A DNA stretch of 64,000 nucleotides from Microtetraspora malaysiensis (GTDB lineage Bacteria > Actinomycetota > Actinomycetes > Streptosporangiales > Streptosporangiaceae), in contig NZ_BBYJ01000037.1 of NCBI RefSeq assembly GCF_001528665.1, positions 17,065-81,064 of the forward strand, given 5' to 3'. This document shows positions 52,967-61,849 of this stretch, piece after piece. Position 1 is the first letter of the stretch. The number at the start of each line of letters is the position of its first letter. The notes below the pieces were generated by a model. It made no database searches. It worked only from the letters and a program-made list of their open reading frames with translations, and had not been told where the DNA came from. Made by a program: the position numbers and the translations under genes.

Positions 52967-53479
52967 ATGGACGTCCGACACGCCTATGTGGACAGCCCGG
53001 TGGGGCGGCTGCTGGTCGTCGCCGACGGTGACGCGCTGGTGGGGCTGTATTTTCCGCGCTACCGGTACACGCCCCCGCAGTCGGCGTGGGGCCGCCGCGT
53101 CGCCGCATCGGCGGATCCGGTTTTGGCGCAGGCGCAGAGCGAACTCGACGAGTACTTCGCCGGGGACCGGCAGGTGTTCGATGTCCCGGCGGTGACGAAC
53201 GGCGACGAGTTCCAGGAGCGGGTCTGGGCGCTGCTGCGGGAGATCCCGTACGGTGAGCGGATCACCTACGGCGATATCGCGGTTGAGCTGGGGAGCAAGG
53301 GGCTCGCGCAGTCCGTAGGTCAGGCGGTGGGGCGTAACCCGGTGAGTATCGTCATCCCCTGCCACCGGGTGGTGGGCGCGGGCGGGAAGCTCACGGGATT
53401 CGGCGGCGGGCTCGAGCGCAAGCAGACCCTGCTGGACCTTGAGGAGCCGGCCGAGGCACGGGCCAGCCGGTTGTTCTAG
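52967..53479 (+). CDS. ogt: Methylated-DNA-protein-cysteine methyltransferase
   Basis: The 170-residue Ogt/MGMT has active-site PCHRV (C132) in SIVIPCHRVVGAGGKLTGFG, preceded by the helix-turn-helix YGDIAVELGSKGLAQSVGQA that inserts into DNA, and the arginine finger in GRNP. It repairs O6-alkylguanine by suicidal alkyl transfer. ATG 52967 follows GGCAGGAGATCAGA. Monocistronic. Confidence 0.95.
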   Translation: MDVRHAYVDSPVGRLLVVADGDALVGLYFPRYRYTPPQSAWGRRVAASADPVLAQAQSELDEYFAGDRQVFDVPAVTNGDEFQERVWALLREIPYGERITYGDIAVELGSKGLAQSVGQAVGRNPVSIVIPCHRVVGAGGKLTGFGGGLERKQTLLDLEEPAEARASRLF

Positions 53480-53736
53480 CCGCAGCCTCACGTACCGGCC
53501 GAGATGGCGTGCCGATAAGGCCGTGACCAGGAGACCTCCCTTCTGTGCGGCCCGCGCCGGGACGCGGGCCGCCGATGCCGTACGCCGACGGCCTCGCGGG
53601 TACCGACTGAGCCTTCGCCGTGATAGGCGGCCCATATACGGGCCGGCGCCCGGGGCGGGCGGCTCTGGACGGACGAGCTGGGTTCGGACATGGATGCCGG
53701 ACATGAAAAACCCCCGATATGAGGTCATAGCAGTGC

Positions 53737-53892
53737 GCATTGATCGCCGCCGTCGGGCAGTTCCAGCGCGACCCGCAAAACGAGCTGACCGCCGAGGGGA
53801 TCACCGCGGCGGAAGCCGAAGGCCGCTACCGCGGCCGGCGCCGGCTGGGAAGCCATGGCGGACCAACGCCGAGATTCTCGCCCTCGAAGTGA
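53737..53892 (+). pseudogene. Serine-recombinase-like fragment
   Basis: Fifty-one codons read ALIAAVGQFQRDPQNELTAE followed by GITAAEAEGRYRGRRRLGS, resembling the helix E and linker of resolvase/invertases (AxAQFERxxIxERTxxGLxAAxARGRxGGRP). No start and no catalytic domain. The rest of 53480-54002 holds nothing recognisable. Confidence 0.45.
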
Positions 53893-54002
53893 GCTGGGCC
53901 GATGTCGAGCGGTTGAGGCGCATCACACGTCCGGGCATGACGGTAGGCAGGCCCAAGCTGCTCCTCCACGCAGTCCCTGCTCATCCGCCCTCAGCCGCCG
54001 TG

Positions 54003-54608
54003 TCAGGCAGGGCGGAGGAGAGCAACCAGGAAGCTCGAGTCGTCCCCGAACGGACGCAGGTCCCAGGTGGACAGCAGCAGGTCGGGTTCGAGCGCGCTGG
54101 CTGCCGCATCCGCAAAGAACTCGCTGAACTCGTAGCCGCGGCCGGCGCCGAAGCCGATCGCGGCCCGGCCCTCCGGCGCGAGGTGCGCACGGAACCGTCT
54201 CAGCACCTCACGACGGGTGCTCGGCGCGAGGAACGTCATCACGTTCCCGGCGCAGACGATGACATCGAACGGCGTGGTGATGCCCTGCGCAGGAAGGTCG
54301 AGTTCGGCCAGGTCGCCGACCATCCAGCGCGGCCCGGGGTGGTCCTGCTCGGCGGCCTCGATCAGAGCCGGGTCGACATCGACGCCGACAACGTCGTGGC
54401 CGGCCTCGGCCAACATGCCGCCGACCCGGCCGGATCCGCAGCCGGCGTCGAGGACGCGGGCGCGGCGCGGCACCATGGCGTCCACGAGGCGGGCCTCCCC
54501 GGCGAGGTCGTCACCAGCGCGAGACATGGAACGGAAGCGCTCAATGAACCACGTGGAGTGACCGGGGTCGGCCGCGACCTTCTGCATCCAGATGCTCTGT
54601 TCAACCAT
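54003..54608 (-). CDS. Class I SAM-dependent methyltransferase
   Basis: The 201-residue methyltransferase has motif I VLDAGCGSGRVGGMLAEAGH, acidic motif VVGVDVDPALIEAAEQ, DVIVCAGNVMTFLAP (motif IV) and a C-terminal FSEFFADAAASALEPDLLLS strand-helix. ATG 54608 has GGGAG upstream; the longer frame is unsupported. It is a small-molecule methyltransferase with unknown substrate, standing alone. Confidence 0.88.
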   Translation of the reverse strand: MVEQSIWMQKVAADPGHSTWFIERFRSMSRAGDDLAGEARLVDAMVPRRARVLDAGCGSGRVGGMLAEAGHDVVGVDVDPALIEAAEQDHPGPRWMVGDLAELDLPAQGITTPFDVIVCAGNVMTFLAPSTRREVLRRFRAHLAPEGRAAIGFGAGRGYEFSEFFADAAASALEPDLLLSTWDLRPFGDDSSFLVALLRPA

Positions 54609-55046
54609 GCCTGCATTCTCCCGGAGCGGAGGGGGCGGTCGGCGACCGCCGAACGGATGCCACTGCCTGCTCAATACTCGGGAGCGATCGTCCATCCAGG
54701 AGATTTCGACACCTACGAGTCCGAGTTCACCACGGCTTATCGCGTTGGAAGGAGTCCGGGAAATCTCCAAGGAGGGGGCGACCCTCCGCCCTCGGTCGTA
54801 GCGAGAAGTTCCTACGGGACCAGCGAAGCGCTCACCGTGCCAGGAACCAGGCCCACGAGTGGTGGCCCGTTGGATTCGACGGACGGGGACTGTACGGGTC
54901 TTGGCCCTGGATGGACAGACCCCACGAACGAAGGGGCTGTCCAGCGCCAACGGCTCTGGGGCTCTCTTCCGGCTCTGTCACAGGTATTGGGTGGTGGCGA
55001 GGGGACCCTGCTGCGTCGCAGTGAGCCGTGCATGGTCTTTCCCAGT
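54609..55046. other. Gene-free interval
   Basis: No supported gene, strong hairpin or repeat was seen across these ~440 bases. Confidence 0.5.
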
Positions 55047-55526
55047 TCATGAGGGTGGTGTTTGCGGGATTGTCGCCGCTGCTCGTGGAGGCTGTGGCCG
55101 ACGAAGGCGAGTGGGTCCGGCTACGGGCGCGGATCCAGCAGAGGTTGCGGCGGCGCGCATGGCGGTGACGAGCAGGCGTCCGGGATAGTCGGCCAGCCGG
55201 GGGAAATCCCACCGGTGGTAGCAGGACCAGTAGCTGGCCACGCGCTGGTCGATGAGGGCGAGGAGTCCGGGGTTGTCGGCGAGGAAGCGCCCGAAGGCGC
55301 GGTGGGTCGGGGAGCCCGCGGTGCTGAGGTCGCCGAGCGAGGTCTGGATGTCGGTCACGATCTCAACGACGTACTCCCCGATCAGGTACACGATGTAGGG
55401 GAGGACCCATGGCTCGAGCGAGCCGATGATCTGCCGGAGGTGGCGCCGGCGGACGTAGCCGTCGTGGTGGCGGGTGTAGATGCAGTGCAGGATCGTCCGG
55501 CGGAGCGGAGAAAGACCGCCGAGCGC
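55047..55526 (-). pseudogene. Continuation frame after an in-frame amber codon
   Basis: Directly after the TAG at 55527-55529 the same frame reads on for 159 codons: LSPLRRTILHCIYTRHHDGY, RRRHLRQIIGSLEPWVLPYI, VYLIGEYVVEIVTDIQTSLG and SYWSCYHRWDFPRLADYPGR. It looks like real protein, with conserved W/Y/C/H residues, but has no early ATG/GTG; the first GTG is 45 codons in. It probably belongs to the protein whose N terminus (ASFRAIVGDDSLTIPARIYN) ends the upstream frame. No named family recognised. Confidence 0.6.
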
Positions 55527-56789
55527 CTAGGGGGCGGGTTCGGGGTTGTAGATCCGTGCCGGGATGGTGAGGCTGTCGTCGCCCACGATCGCGCGGAAGG
55601 AAGCAGAAGGGGTGTGCCTGGCGGTGGGGAGGGCGTTGACCACGGCGGTGACATCGTGTGCGAGCACGTCAGGGAAGGCGCAGGTGAGACCCTCGTTGAG
55701 CCCGGACGGCTCCACCTGCCGGGGTTCGTCGATCTCCCGCCACCGGTAGCGGGCGTCGGGCAGGTTCTCCTCGTTGCCGCTGCCGTCCCCCTCCTCCATC
55801 AGAGTGAAGCGGCGGCGCTCGTAGAAGCGGCGGGCGCCGGTGTTCGGCTGGAACACGCAAAGGCCGAGCCCACCCGGTCGAGCCTTCTTGGCCTTGTCCA
55901 GCAGTGCGGTGCCGATGGCGCTTCCCTGGGCGTCGGGCGTGACGTACAGGTGCTCCAGCAGGTCGCCGCGCAGGGCGGCGAAACCCACAACCCGTTCGTG
56001 TAGCTCGGCGACCCATACCACGGATGCCGGAAGCATGACGTCGCTGACCCAGGCCCGGGTCTGCTCGTCGGAACGCAGGTGGGGCAGGCCGGTCATCTGG
56101 GCGCGGGCGGCGAGGAAGACCTCGGCGATGTGAGCGGCATCGCCCGCCCATGCGAGGCGGATCAGCGGCAGGGCGTCATGCGCGATCAGTTCCGCCATCT
56201 TTCGCAATCGAAAGAAACCAGAGGGGACGGGGAAGCTGAGGCGAAGCCCCCGAAGGTCGGCCAGGCAGTCCCGCAGCAGGCGCCGGTGGTCGGGGTGCAG
56301 GTTCCCTTCGCGTTGTAGGTAGGTCCAGATCATGCCTGCGATGGAGGTATCCAGTTCCACCAGGCCACCCTTCGGGCCCGGCGGGACGTCGGGGAACGGC
56401 AGGCGCGTGTGCTCGTCCCACAGCGCTGTGACGGTCCGCAGCGTCGCCTCGTGCGCGTCCGGGCCCGGCCAGCGGTAGCCGTATCGGTAGCGAATCTCCT
56501 CCTCCGTTACCGTACGGCTGTGCCGTTGTTCCTTGTCCGCGCCGCGGCGGCACGCGAACTCGGCCAGCTCCGCCTGCCGGGCCTTCCGGCTGACCTCCAA
56601 TACGTTCAGGGCGCGGATGAGCGCGGCCTCGTCGGTGCGGACGTTGCCGGCGCGACCGGTGATGTAGGCCCATGTGGCGTTGAACCCCAGCGGCATATAC
56701 CGCTCGACCGCGCAGCGCAGCGCGGAATACCGCGCGCCGTACGGAAGATTCCGGTCACGTACGCGCCGGGCGTAGGTGCCGAAGCTCAT
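55527..56789 (-). CDS. Unknown-domain/GNAT acetyltransferase fusion
   Basis: The 420-residue frame has three parts. Residues 1-205 are an unrecognised helical domain (SFGTYARRVRDRNLPYGARY). Residues 207-350 are a GNAT acetyltransferase (IRLAWAGDAAHIAEVFLAAR, VVGFAALRG, LEHLYVTPDAQGSAIGTALL with the acetyl-CoA loop, and NTGARRFYERRRF). Residues 370-420 look like the N terminus of a different gene (MTAVVNALPTARHTP-like, ASFRAIVGDDSLTIPARIYN), cut by TAG. The ATG overlaps the NADAR stop (ATGA), so the two are coupled. Function unknown; acetyl transfer is likely. Confidence 0.75.
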   Translation of the reverse strand: MSFGTYARRVRDRNLPYGARYSALRCAVERYMPLGFNATWAYITGRAGNVRTDEAALIRALNVLEVSRKARQAELAEFACRRGADKEQRHSRTVTEEEIRYRYGYRWPGPDAHEATLRTVTALWDEHTRLPFPDVPPGPKGGLVELDTSIAGMIWTYLQREGNLHPDHRRLLRDCLADLRGLRLSFPVPSGFFRLRKMAELIAHDALPLIRLAWAGDAAHIAEVFLAARAQMTGLPHLRSDEQTRAWVSDVMLPASVVWVAELHERVVGFAALRGDLLEHLYVTPDAQGSAIGTALLDKAKKARPGGLGLCVFQPNTGARRFYERRRFTLMEEGDGSGNEENLPDARYRWREIDEPRQVEPSGLNEGLTCAFPDVLAHDVTAVVNALPTARHTPSASFRAIVGDDSLTIPARIYNPEPAP

Positions 56790-57358
56790 GCCCCCGTCTC
56801 CAGCGCGCCGCGGGTCGCCATCAGCGCGAATCCGAGCAGGTTGAGGCCCTGCCAGGTGGCGGGGGAGGCGGCGCGGTCGTCGTCGGCGGCAAGGCCGATG
56901 CCCCAGATACGGTCGTTCGGGCTGGCCTCGACCAGGACCCGGTTCCTGGTGGACAGCAGGTAACGCCGTAGCTCGGGGTGCTGGCCGAACTTGGCGGTGT
57001 TGCCGCGCACGACGACGTCGAAACGGTGGGCGTTCCAGACCCGCTGATCGAAGCCGCGTATGGCCCGGCCGAGCGTCTTGGCCTCACCCGGGTGGCCGGC
57101 CGTGAGGATTCGTTCGGCGGTTGGGGCGTCGCTGAACAGCCAGGCCTTGTGCGCCATCATGTAGTGCTCGGCGGAGGCGAAGGTGCGGCCGTTCTCGGTG
57201 AAGGTGACCGGCCACCATTGCGACAGGCAGCCGGGACCGACGCCGCCGCCCCTGGGCGGGCGATGCCCCCAGAAATAGAGGTAGCGCAGGAGATGCCCGG
57301 TCCGTTCCGCGGCGATCGCCTCGTCCATGCTTTGCGGCGGGGAGAACTGCTCAGACAC
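56786..57358 (-). CDS. NADAR-family protein (YbiA-like)
   Basis: The 190-residue protein carries NADAR signatures: YFWGHRPPRGG, QWWPVTFTENGRTFASAEHY (catalytic Glu), MMAHKAWLFSDA, RNRVLVEASPNDRIWGIGLA and GLNLLGFALM. NADAR proteins act as N-glycosidases on riboflavin intermediates or as ADP-ribosyl-guanosine hydrolases on nucleic acids. GTG 57358 is chosen from family length. It overlaps the GNAT-fusion gene, so the pair is one operon. NADAR genes are often found in defence islands, but no toxin partner is visible. Confidence 0.85.
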   Translation of the reverse strand: MSEQFSPPQSMDEAIAAERTGHLLRYLYFWGHRPPRGGGVGPGCLSQWWPVTFTENGRTFASAEHYMMAHKAWLFSDAPTAERILTAGHPGEAKTLGRAIRGFDQRVWNAHRFDVVVRGNTAKFGQHPELRRYLLSTRNRVLVEASPNDRIWGIGLAADDDRAASPATWQGLNLLGFALMATRGALETGA

Positions 57359-57501
57359 CCCCACACCGTGCCATAGCCGGTTCCACCCTCGCCATCGACT
57401 TATCGACGCCGTCGAGCCGGACACAGCTCGGGGATGTCGGCGAGCGTGCCGTCGCTCCTGGCGAGCGCTCGGTGTGTGGAGAAGCGTGACAGCGAGCACG
57501 T

Positions 57502-57765
57502 TCAGCAGCGGCCTGATCGCCGAGGTGACCAGGTCACGTTCCGGGGAGCCGGGCCGAACCGCCGGCGCCGCAGGATCCGCCGCACGGTCGCTTCGCTGAC
57601 CTGGTAGCCGAGTCGGACGAGTTCACCGTGCACCCTGCGGTATCCCCAAGCCGGGTTCTCCCACGCCAACCGCGCTACCAGGTCCCGGATCTCCTTGCTC
57701 GTCCTCGGGCGGCTTGGCCGGTTCGGGTACGTCCACCACTGTCGGACCAGGCGGCGGTGAACTGC
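57502..57765 (-). pseudogene. IS3/IS481-type transposase fragment
   Basis: About 85 codons read [40 protein letters not shown] and [15 protein letters not shown], the HTH_21-type region preceding the integrase core. The catalytic core and the N-terminal HTH are absent. The interval 57766-58277 contains no supported gene. Confidence 0.8.
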
Positions 57766-58277
57766 GCCGGGTTTCTTGGAGGCCGTGATGTTCCCCGGAT
57801 TTCGTGCCTGAACCGGCCTGGGCGGCCATATCGGCGGCTGTGCAAGACCGCCCCCGACGCGAAGCCGGCGCACACCGGTATGAGCATCCTGCTCGTCGAG
57901 CACGGGTGGTGTCATGACCCGGAGGGTGAGTCCCGAGCAGACACCGCCCTCGCGAACCTCGGATAGGCCGTCCGATCGATCGACGCCACCCGACCCCCCG
58001 GAAACCGTTACCAACCAGCGCGAACCACCAGATACTAACGACCGGTGATCAGCCCGCGGCCCGTTTCGTTTTCCGGTGGCACCCCAGGTAGGCGCCAGGC
58101 GTCGATGTCGGCCTGGCCACGGCTTGGCAGCTCACGATCGCGCCGGCTCAGCCGGAAGTTCTCGAGATGCGGCCACGACCAGCGAACCTTCCGCGGGGAC
58201 TTTGACGAAACCGCCCTGACGCGGCGGGTCTCTCCACCTGCGCGGCGCGTGGCAGCCGCATCGTGTAGGCAAGCTGT

Positions 58278-59162
58278 TCAACGAAGGTCGGGGATGCGTT
58301 CGCCATCCTTCGCCGGGCGCTGGGTCGGCGATGAAGCCGGCCACGCGACGTCGTCGACCGCGAGCCACGGCGCGACGGCCAGGGCCGTGGGCGTGAGCCC
58401 GGCAAACGTCGTGACCTCGCGGTGGAGGTGGGACTGGTCGACGTAGCCGCTCTCGGCGGCAACGCGGGCGGCGGCGTGACCCGCCGCGAGTAGGTGGGCG
58501 GCGTGGTCGAAGCGCACCAGCCGGGCGGCGCGTTTGGGGGTGATGCCGAGCTGGGACCGGAAGCGGGACCACAGGCGCTTGCGGCTCCAGCCGACCTCGT
58601 CCGCCAGGCCGTCGACCCGCACCCGTCCCCGGCTGGTGAGCGTCCGCCGCCAGGCGTAGGCGACCTGCGGATCGACCGGTGGGTGGGCGCCCAGCCGTCG
58701 GCCGAGGATGTCCACCGCGATCGTGAATCGTTCGTCCCACGACGCGGCGGTGCGCAGCCTGTCCTCGGCTCGCTCGGCGTCGCGGCCCCAGACCTCCTTA
58801 AGGGCTACCACCGTCCCGCTGAGCTCGGTCGATGCGCCGAACAACGCAGCCGCCGCGACCGGCTCCAGCCGGATCTGGAGGCACTGGCCGGCTCCCCAGC
58901 CAGCCGCCCGGAGATCGCCGGGGAGGAGCCCGACGACGACACTGCCGCGCTCGTGCCGGCCATGGGTTTCGTAGACGACGCCTTCTCCCTCGCTCAGATC
59001 GACGAGCAGGGTGACGGACGGGTACGCGACCATGGCGATGTCCACCAAGGCCGGGGCACGATGGCGGAACCCGGCCATGCTGACCCCCGGCAGCCGAACC
59101 GACGGGCGGGGGACTGCGACGTCCACCCACGCCTGGTCAGGTGGCGTACCGGCCGACAACAC
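58278..59162 (-). CDS. AraC-family transcriptional regulator
   Basis: The 294-residue protein has a C-terminal AraC double HTH (residues 180-270: VRVDGLADEVGWSRKRLWSR, FRSQLGITPKRAARLVRFDH, VAAESGYVDQSHLHREVTTF). Its N-terminal cupin-like effector domain is typical of actinomycete regulators adjoining hydrolases. It is 16 nt downstream of the alpha/beta hydrolase gene on the same strand, so probably co-transcribed with it. Confidence 0.9.
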   Translation of the reverse strand: MLSAGTPPDQAWVDVAVPRPSVRLPGVSMAGFRHRAPALVDIAMVAYPSVTLLVDLSEGEGVVYETHGRHERGSVVVGLLPGDLRAAGWGAGQCLQIRLEPVAAAALFGASTELSGTVVALKEVWGRDAERAEDRLRTAASWDERFTIAVDILGRRLGAHPPVDPQVAYAWRRTLTSRGRVRVDGLADEVGWSRKRLWSRFRSQLGITPKRAARLVRFDHAAHLLAAGHAAARVAAESGYVDQSHLHREVTTFAGLTPTALAVAPWLAVDDVAWPASSPTQRPAKDGERIPDLR

Positions 59163-59178
59163 ACGGCCAGTCTAGGCA

Positions 59179-60006
59179 TCAGGGGATCACCGGTCGTCGG
59201 CGGCCCGTCGCCGTGAAGCTCAGCAGCAGTTCGCCGACCGTCTCGGGCGCTTCCAGCATGGGCAGGTGCCCGACGCCGGGCAGCAGCTCGACCCGCGCGT
59301 CCGGCACCGCGTCGTACCGGTGCGCCGACGACGGCTCCCAACGGGGGTCGGCAGCGCCGAAGATCACCTGCACGGGGACATCGAGAGCGGCCAGACGCTC
59401 GGGCACGCTCCGCTCGGCGATGTAGGCGGTGTTGCGGCGCAGCACCGCCCGCATCACCCGGTAGGTGATGCCCCGTACGTCGGCGACCACGTCGTCCGGG
59501 AGGTCCACCGGGCGAACGGCCGTCGCGCTGATCCCCTTGCGGATCATCGCATCCGAACGCCTCGGCCACAGCAGCGGGCCCAACGGCGGGGCCAGCAGGG
59601 CCCGCAGGATGAACGGCTGCCGGAGGAGCGCATCCGGACTCGGGCCGCTACTGATCAATGCAAGCGAACCCACGAGGTCGGGACGTTGCTCGGCAAGCGC
59701 GGTGGCGACATAGCCGCCGCTGGAGTGCCCGGCCGCGGCGACGTGACGAAGCCCGAGGTCGTCCAGCAGCGCCGCCACCTGGCCCGCCTGCGCGGGCACG
59801 TCATACGACGGCGCGGGCGGGGACTGACCGCAACCCGGCAGGTCAACGCGGATGACGTGATGGTGGCCGGCCAGCGCCGGGACCACCGGGCCCCAGAAGC
59901 CGCCCGAGGCCCCCGACCCGTGGATGAGCAACAACGGCGGCGCCTGCCGCGGGCCGTCATGGACCACGTGCATCCCATGCGAGTGCTCAATGTCGTATTC
60001 ACTCAT
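59179..60006 (-). CDS. Alpha/beta hydrolase
   Basis: The 275-residue hydrolase has the oxyanion region LLIHGSGASGGFWG, nucleophile elbow GHSSGG (Ser near 103), Asp in VIFGAADPRWEPSS and His in LLPGVGHLPMLE, a complete triad. The PGCGQSPP segment is typical of the epoxide-hydrolase/lactonase-like branch. ATG 60006 fits the family N terminus. Substrate unknown. Confidence 0.9.
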   Translation of the reverse strand: MSEYDIEHSHGMHVVHDGPRQAPPLLLIHGSGASGGFWGPVVPALAGHHHVIRVDLPGCGQSPPAPSYDVPAQAGQVAALLDDLGLRHVAAAGHSSGGYVATALAEQRPDLVGSLALISSGPSPDALLRQPFILRALLAPPLGPLLWPRRSDAMIRKGISATAVRPVDLPDDVVADVRGITYRVMRAVLRRNTAYIAERSVPERLAALDVPVQVIFGAADPRWEPSSAHRYDAVPDARVELLPGVGHLPMLEAPETVGELLLSFTATGRRRPVIP

Positions 60007-60133
60007 GCGGAGACTATGCACGGGCGGCCGAGCGTCGGTCTTGGACAAATGTTCCCGTGGAGTTGAAGACCGGCGGCCGTGGCCATAACGGCTGTACCGA
60101 GGTCCCCAAGTCCGGAACACGGGCCTGGCGGGC

Positions 60134-61849
60134 TCATTCCCGCGCGGCGGGAGCCATGGAGAGGTTCCAGAAGTCGGCGTAGCGGCCGCCATGGTCGAGC
60201 AGGTCGGCGTGGCTGCCTTCCTCCACGATCCGGCCGCCGTCCAGAAAGGCGATGCGGTCGGCGCGTTGGACGGTCCGCATCCGGTGCGCGACCATGACCA
60301 CCGTCCGGCCGGCCATCAGGTGCTCGATCCCCTCGTGGACGGCTGCCTCGTTCATCGGGTCCAGCGCCGAGGTCACCTCGTCCAGCATGACAATGGGCGC
60401 GTTCTTCAGCAGCGCCCGCGCGATCGAGACACGCTGGCGCTCACCGCCTGACAGCAGTGTGCCGCCCTCGCCGACATTGGTTTCCCAGCCAGCGGGCAGT
60501 CGCTCGATCACCTCGTCCAGCCGCGCCGCGGTCGCCGCCGCCCGCACCTCGGCGACGTCCGCGTCGGGGCGGCCCAGACGTACGTTCTCCTCGATGGTGC
60601 CGTCGAAGAGATAGACGTCCTGGAAGACGATGGCGATCCGCGCCATCAACCCTTCGGTGCTGATCGCGCGCACGTCCACGCCTCCCACGCGTACCGCGCC
60701 GGCGTCCACGTCGTAGAAGCGTGCCAGTAGCTGCAGCAGTGTGCTCTTGCCCGCGCCGGACGGCCCGACGACCGCGAGCCGCTGTCCCTCAGGGACGGTA
60801 AGCGACATCTCGTCGAACACCGTGCGCTGGCCGTGCCGGAAGGTGACGGCGTCGAACTCCAGGCCGTGGTGCGCCGGCTGGATCGGCTCGCGCGGTTCCC
60901 GCAGCGGCTCGGTGCGCAGCACAGCCTCGAGTCTGGCCAGCTCCGAACGCGCGCCGCGGAGTTTGCCGCCGATGTCCGACAGCGACAGCAGGGGGTCGGC
61001 GCAGCGGGCGGCCAGCACCAGGATCGCCAGGATCTCCGCCGCGCCGATGTTCCCGCCGAGCGCGAGGTGGGCGCCCAGCACCAGCAACGCTGTGAAGATC
61101 GCCTGCACGGTGAGCGTCAGTCCCACGGCGCTGGGCAGCGTGGCCAGCACGGTACGGCGGGAGGCACGCTGGACATCCAGGAGCGAGTCATCGAGCAGTT
61201 GGAAGCGTTCGCCGGTCCGACCGGCGGCCCGTAGCAGCGGCTGGTCCCGGAGGAATTCGATGACGCGTCCGCCGGCCTCCTGGTCGCGTTCGTGACGCTC
61301 GGCGTCGGCGGCGGCCGTCGCGCGTGCCGTCCGGGCCTGGATCGCCGCCACCACGGGTGCGGCGAGCAACGCGGCCAGTCCCATCCGCCAGTTGAAGGCG
61401 GTCATCACGGCCACGATGGTCAGGGGCGTGACCAGGGCGGAGATGAACGGTGCCAGCAGATGCGCGGCCACGCCCATGGCTTGCAGGAGGCCGCGGCCGG
61501 CCAGGACGGACACCTCGCCGATGCGACCGGCGTTGTACCAGCCGAGAGGGAGGCGGGCCAGGTGCTCGCCAAGCCGGTGATACATGCCGCGCAACATGGT
61601 GGTCCCGACCCGCATGCCGGACAAGTCGCTGATGTAGCGCAGCACGGCGTAGAGGGCGACCGCGGCCCCGAACGCGACCAGCCAGGGCACGGCGTCCGCG
61701 GGCGTGCTGCCGAGCAGCGCCCGCAGCACCGGGACCAGCAGCGCGTAGGACAAACCTTCGACCACCGCGGTGACCGTCATCAGGATCACGGTGCGGCGCA
61801 TTGCCCAGGCGTACTCGTCCCCGAGCACGCGCAGCAGCATTCGGATCAT
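60134..61849 (-). CDS. ABC exporter-type half-transporter (IrtB-like)
   Basis: The 571-residue protein has an N-terminal six-helix type IV transmembrane domain (residues 15-300). A nucleotide-binding domain follows with Walker A GPSGAGKSTLLQL, Q-loop VFQDVYLFDGTI, signature LSGGERQRVSIARAL, Walker B PIVMLDEVTSALDP and H-loop VVMVAHRM. The two-gene arrangement, and DVYLFDGTIEENVRLGRPDA, recall actinobacterial siderophore transporters such as IrtAB, but drug export cannot be excluded. ATGA overlap with its partner at 61846. Confidence 0.88.
   Translation of the reverse strand: MIRMLLRVLGDEYAWAMRRTVILMTVTAVVEGLSYALLVPVLRALLGSTPADAVPWLVAFGAAVALYAVLRYISDLSGMRVGTTMLRGMYHRLGEHLARLPLGWYNAGRIGEVSVLAGRGLLQAMGVAAHLLAPFISALVTPLTIVAVMTAFNWRMGLAALLAAPVVAAIQARTARATAAADAERHERDQEAGGRVIEFLRDQPLLRAAGRTGERFQLLDDSLLDVQRASRRTVLATLPSAVGLTLTVQAIFTALLVLGAHLALGGNIGAAEILAILVLAARCADPLLSLSDIGGKLRGARSELARLEAVLRTEPLREPREPIQPAHHGLEFDAVTFRHGQRTVFDEMSLTVPEGQRLAVVGPSGAGKSTLLQLLARFYDVDAGAVRVGGVDVRAISTEGLMARIAIVFQDVYLFDGTIEENVRLGRPDADVAEVRAAATAARLDEVIERLPAGWETNVGEGGTLLSGGERQRVSIARALLKNAPIVMLDEVTSALDPMNEAAVHEGIEHLMAGRTVVMVAHRMRTVQRADRIAFLDGGRIVEEGSHADLLDHGGRYADFWNLSMAPAARE

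Noticed and set aside
53439..55052. Long plus-strand frame covering the ogt downstream region and the methyltransferase
   Set aside because: Composition is arginine-rich shadow; the minus strand carries a clear SAM methyltransferase.
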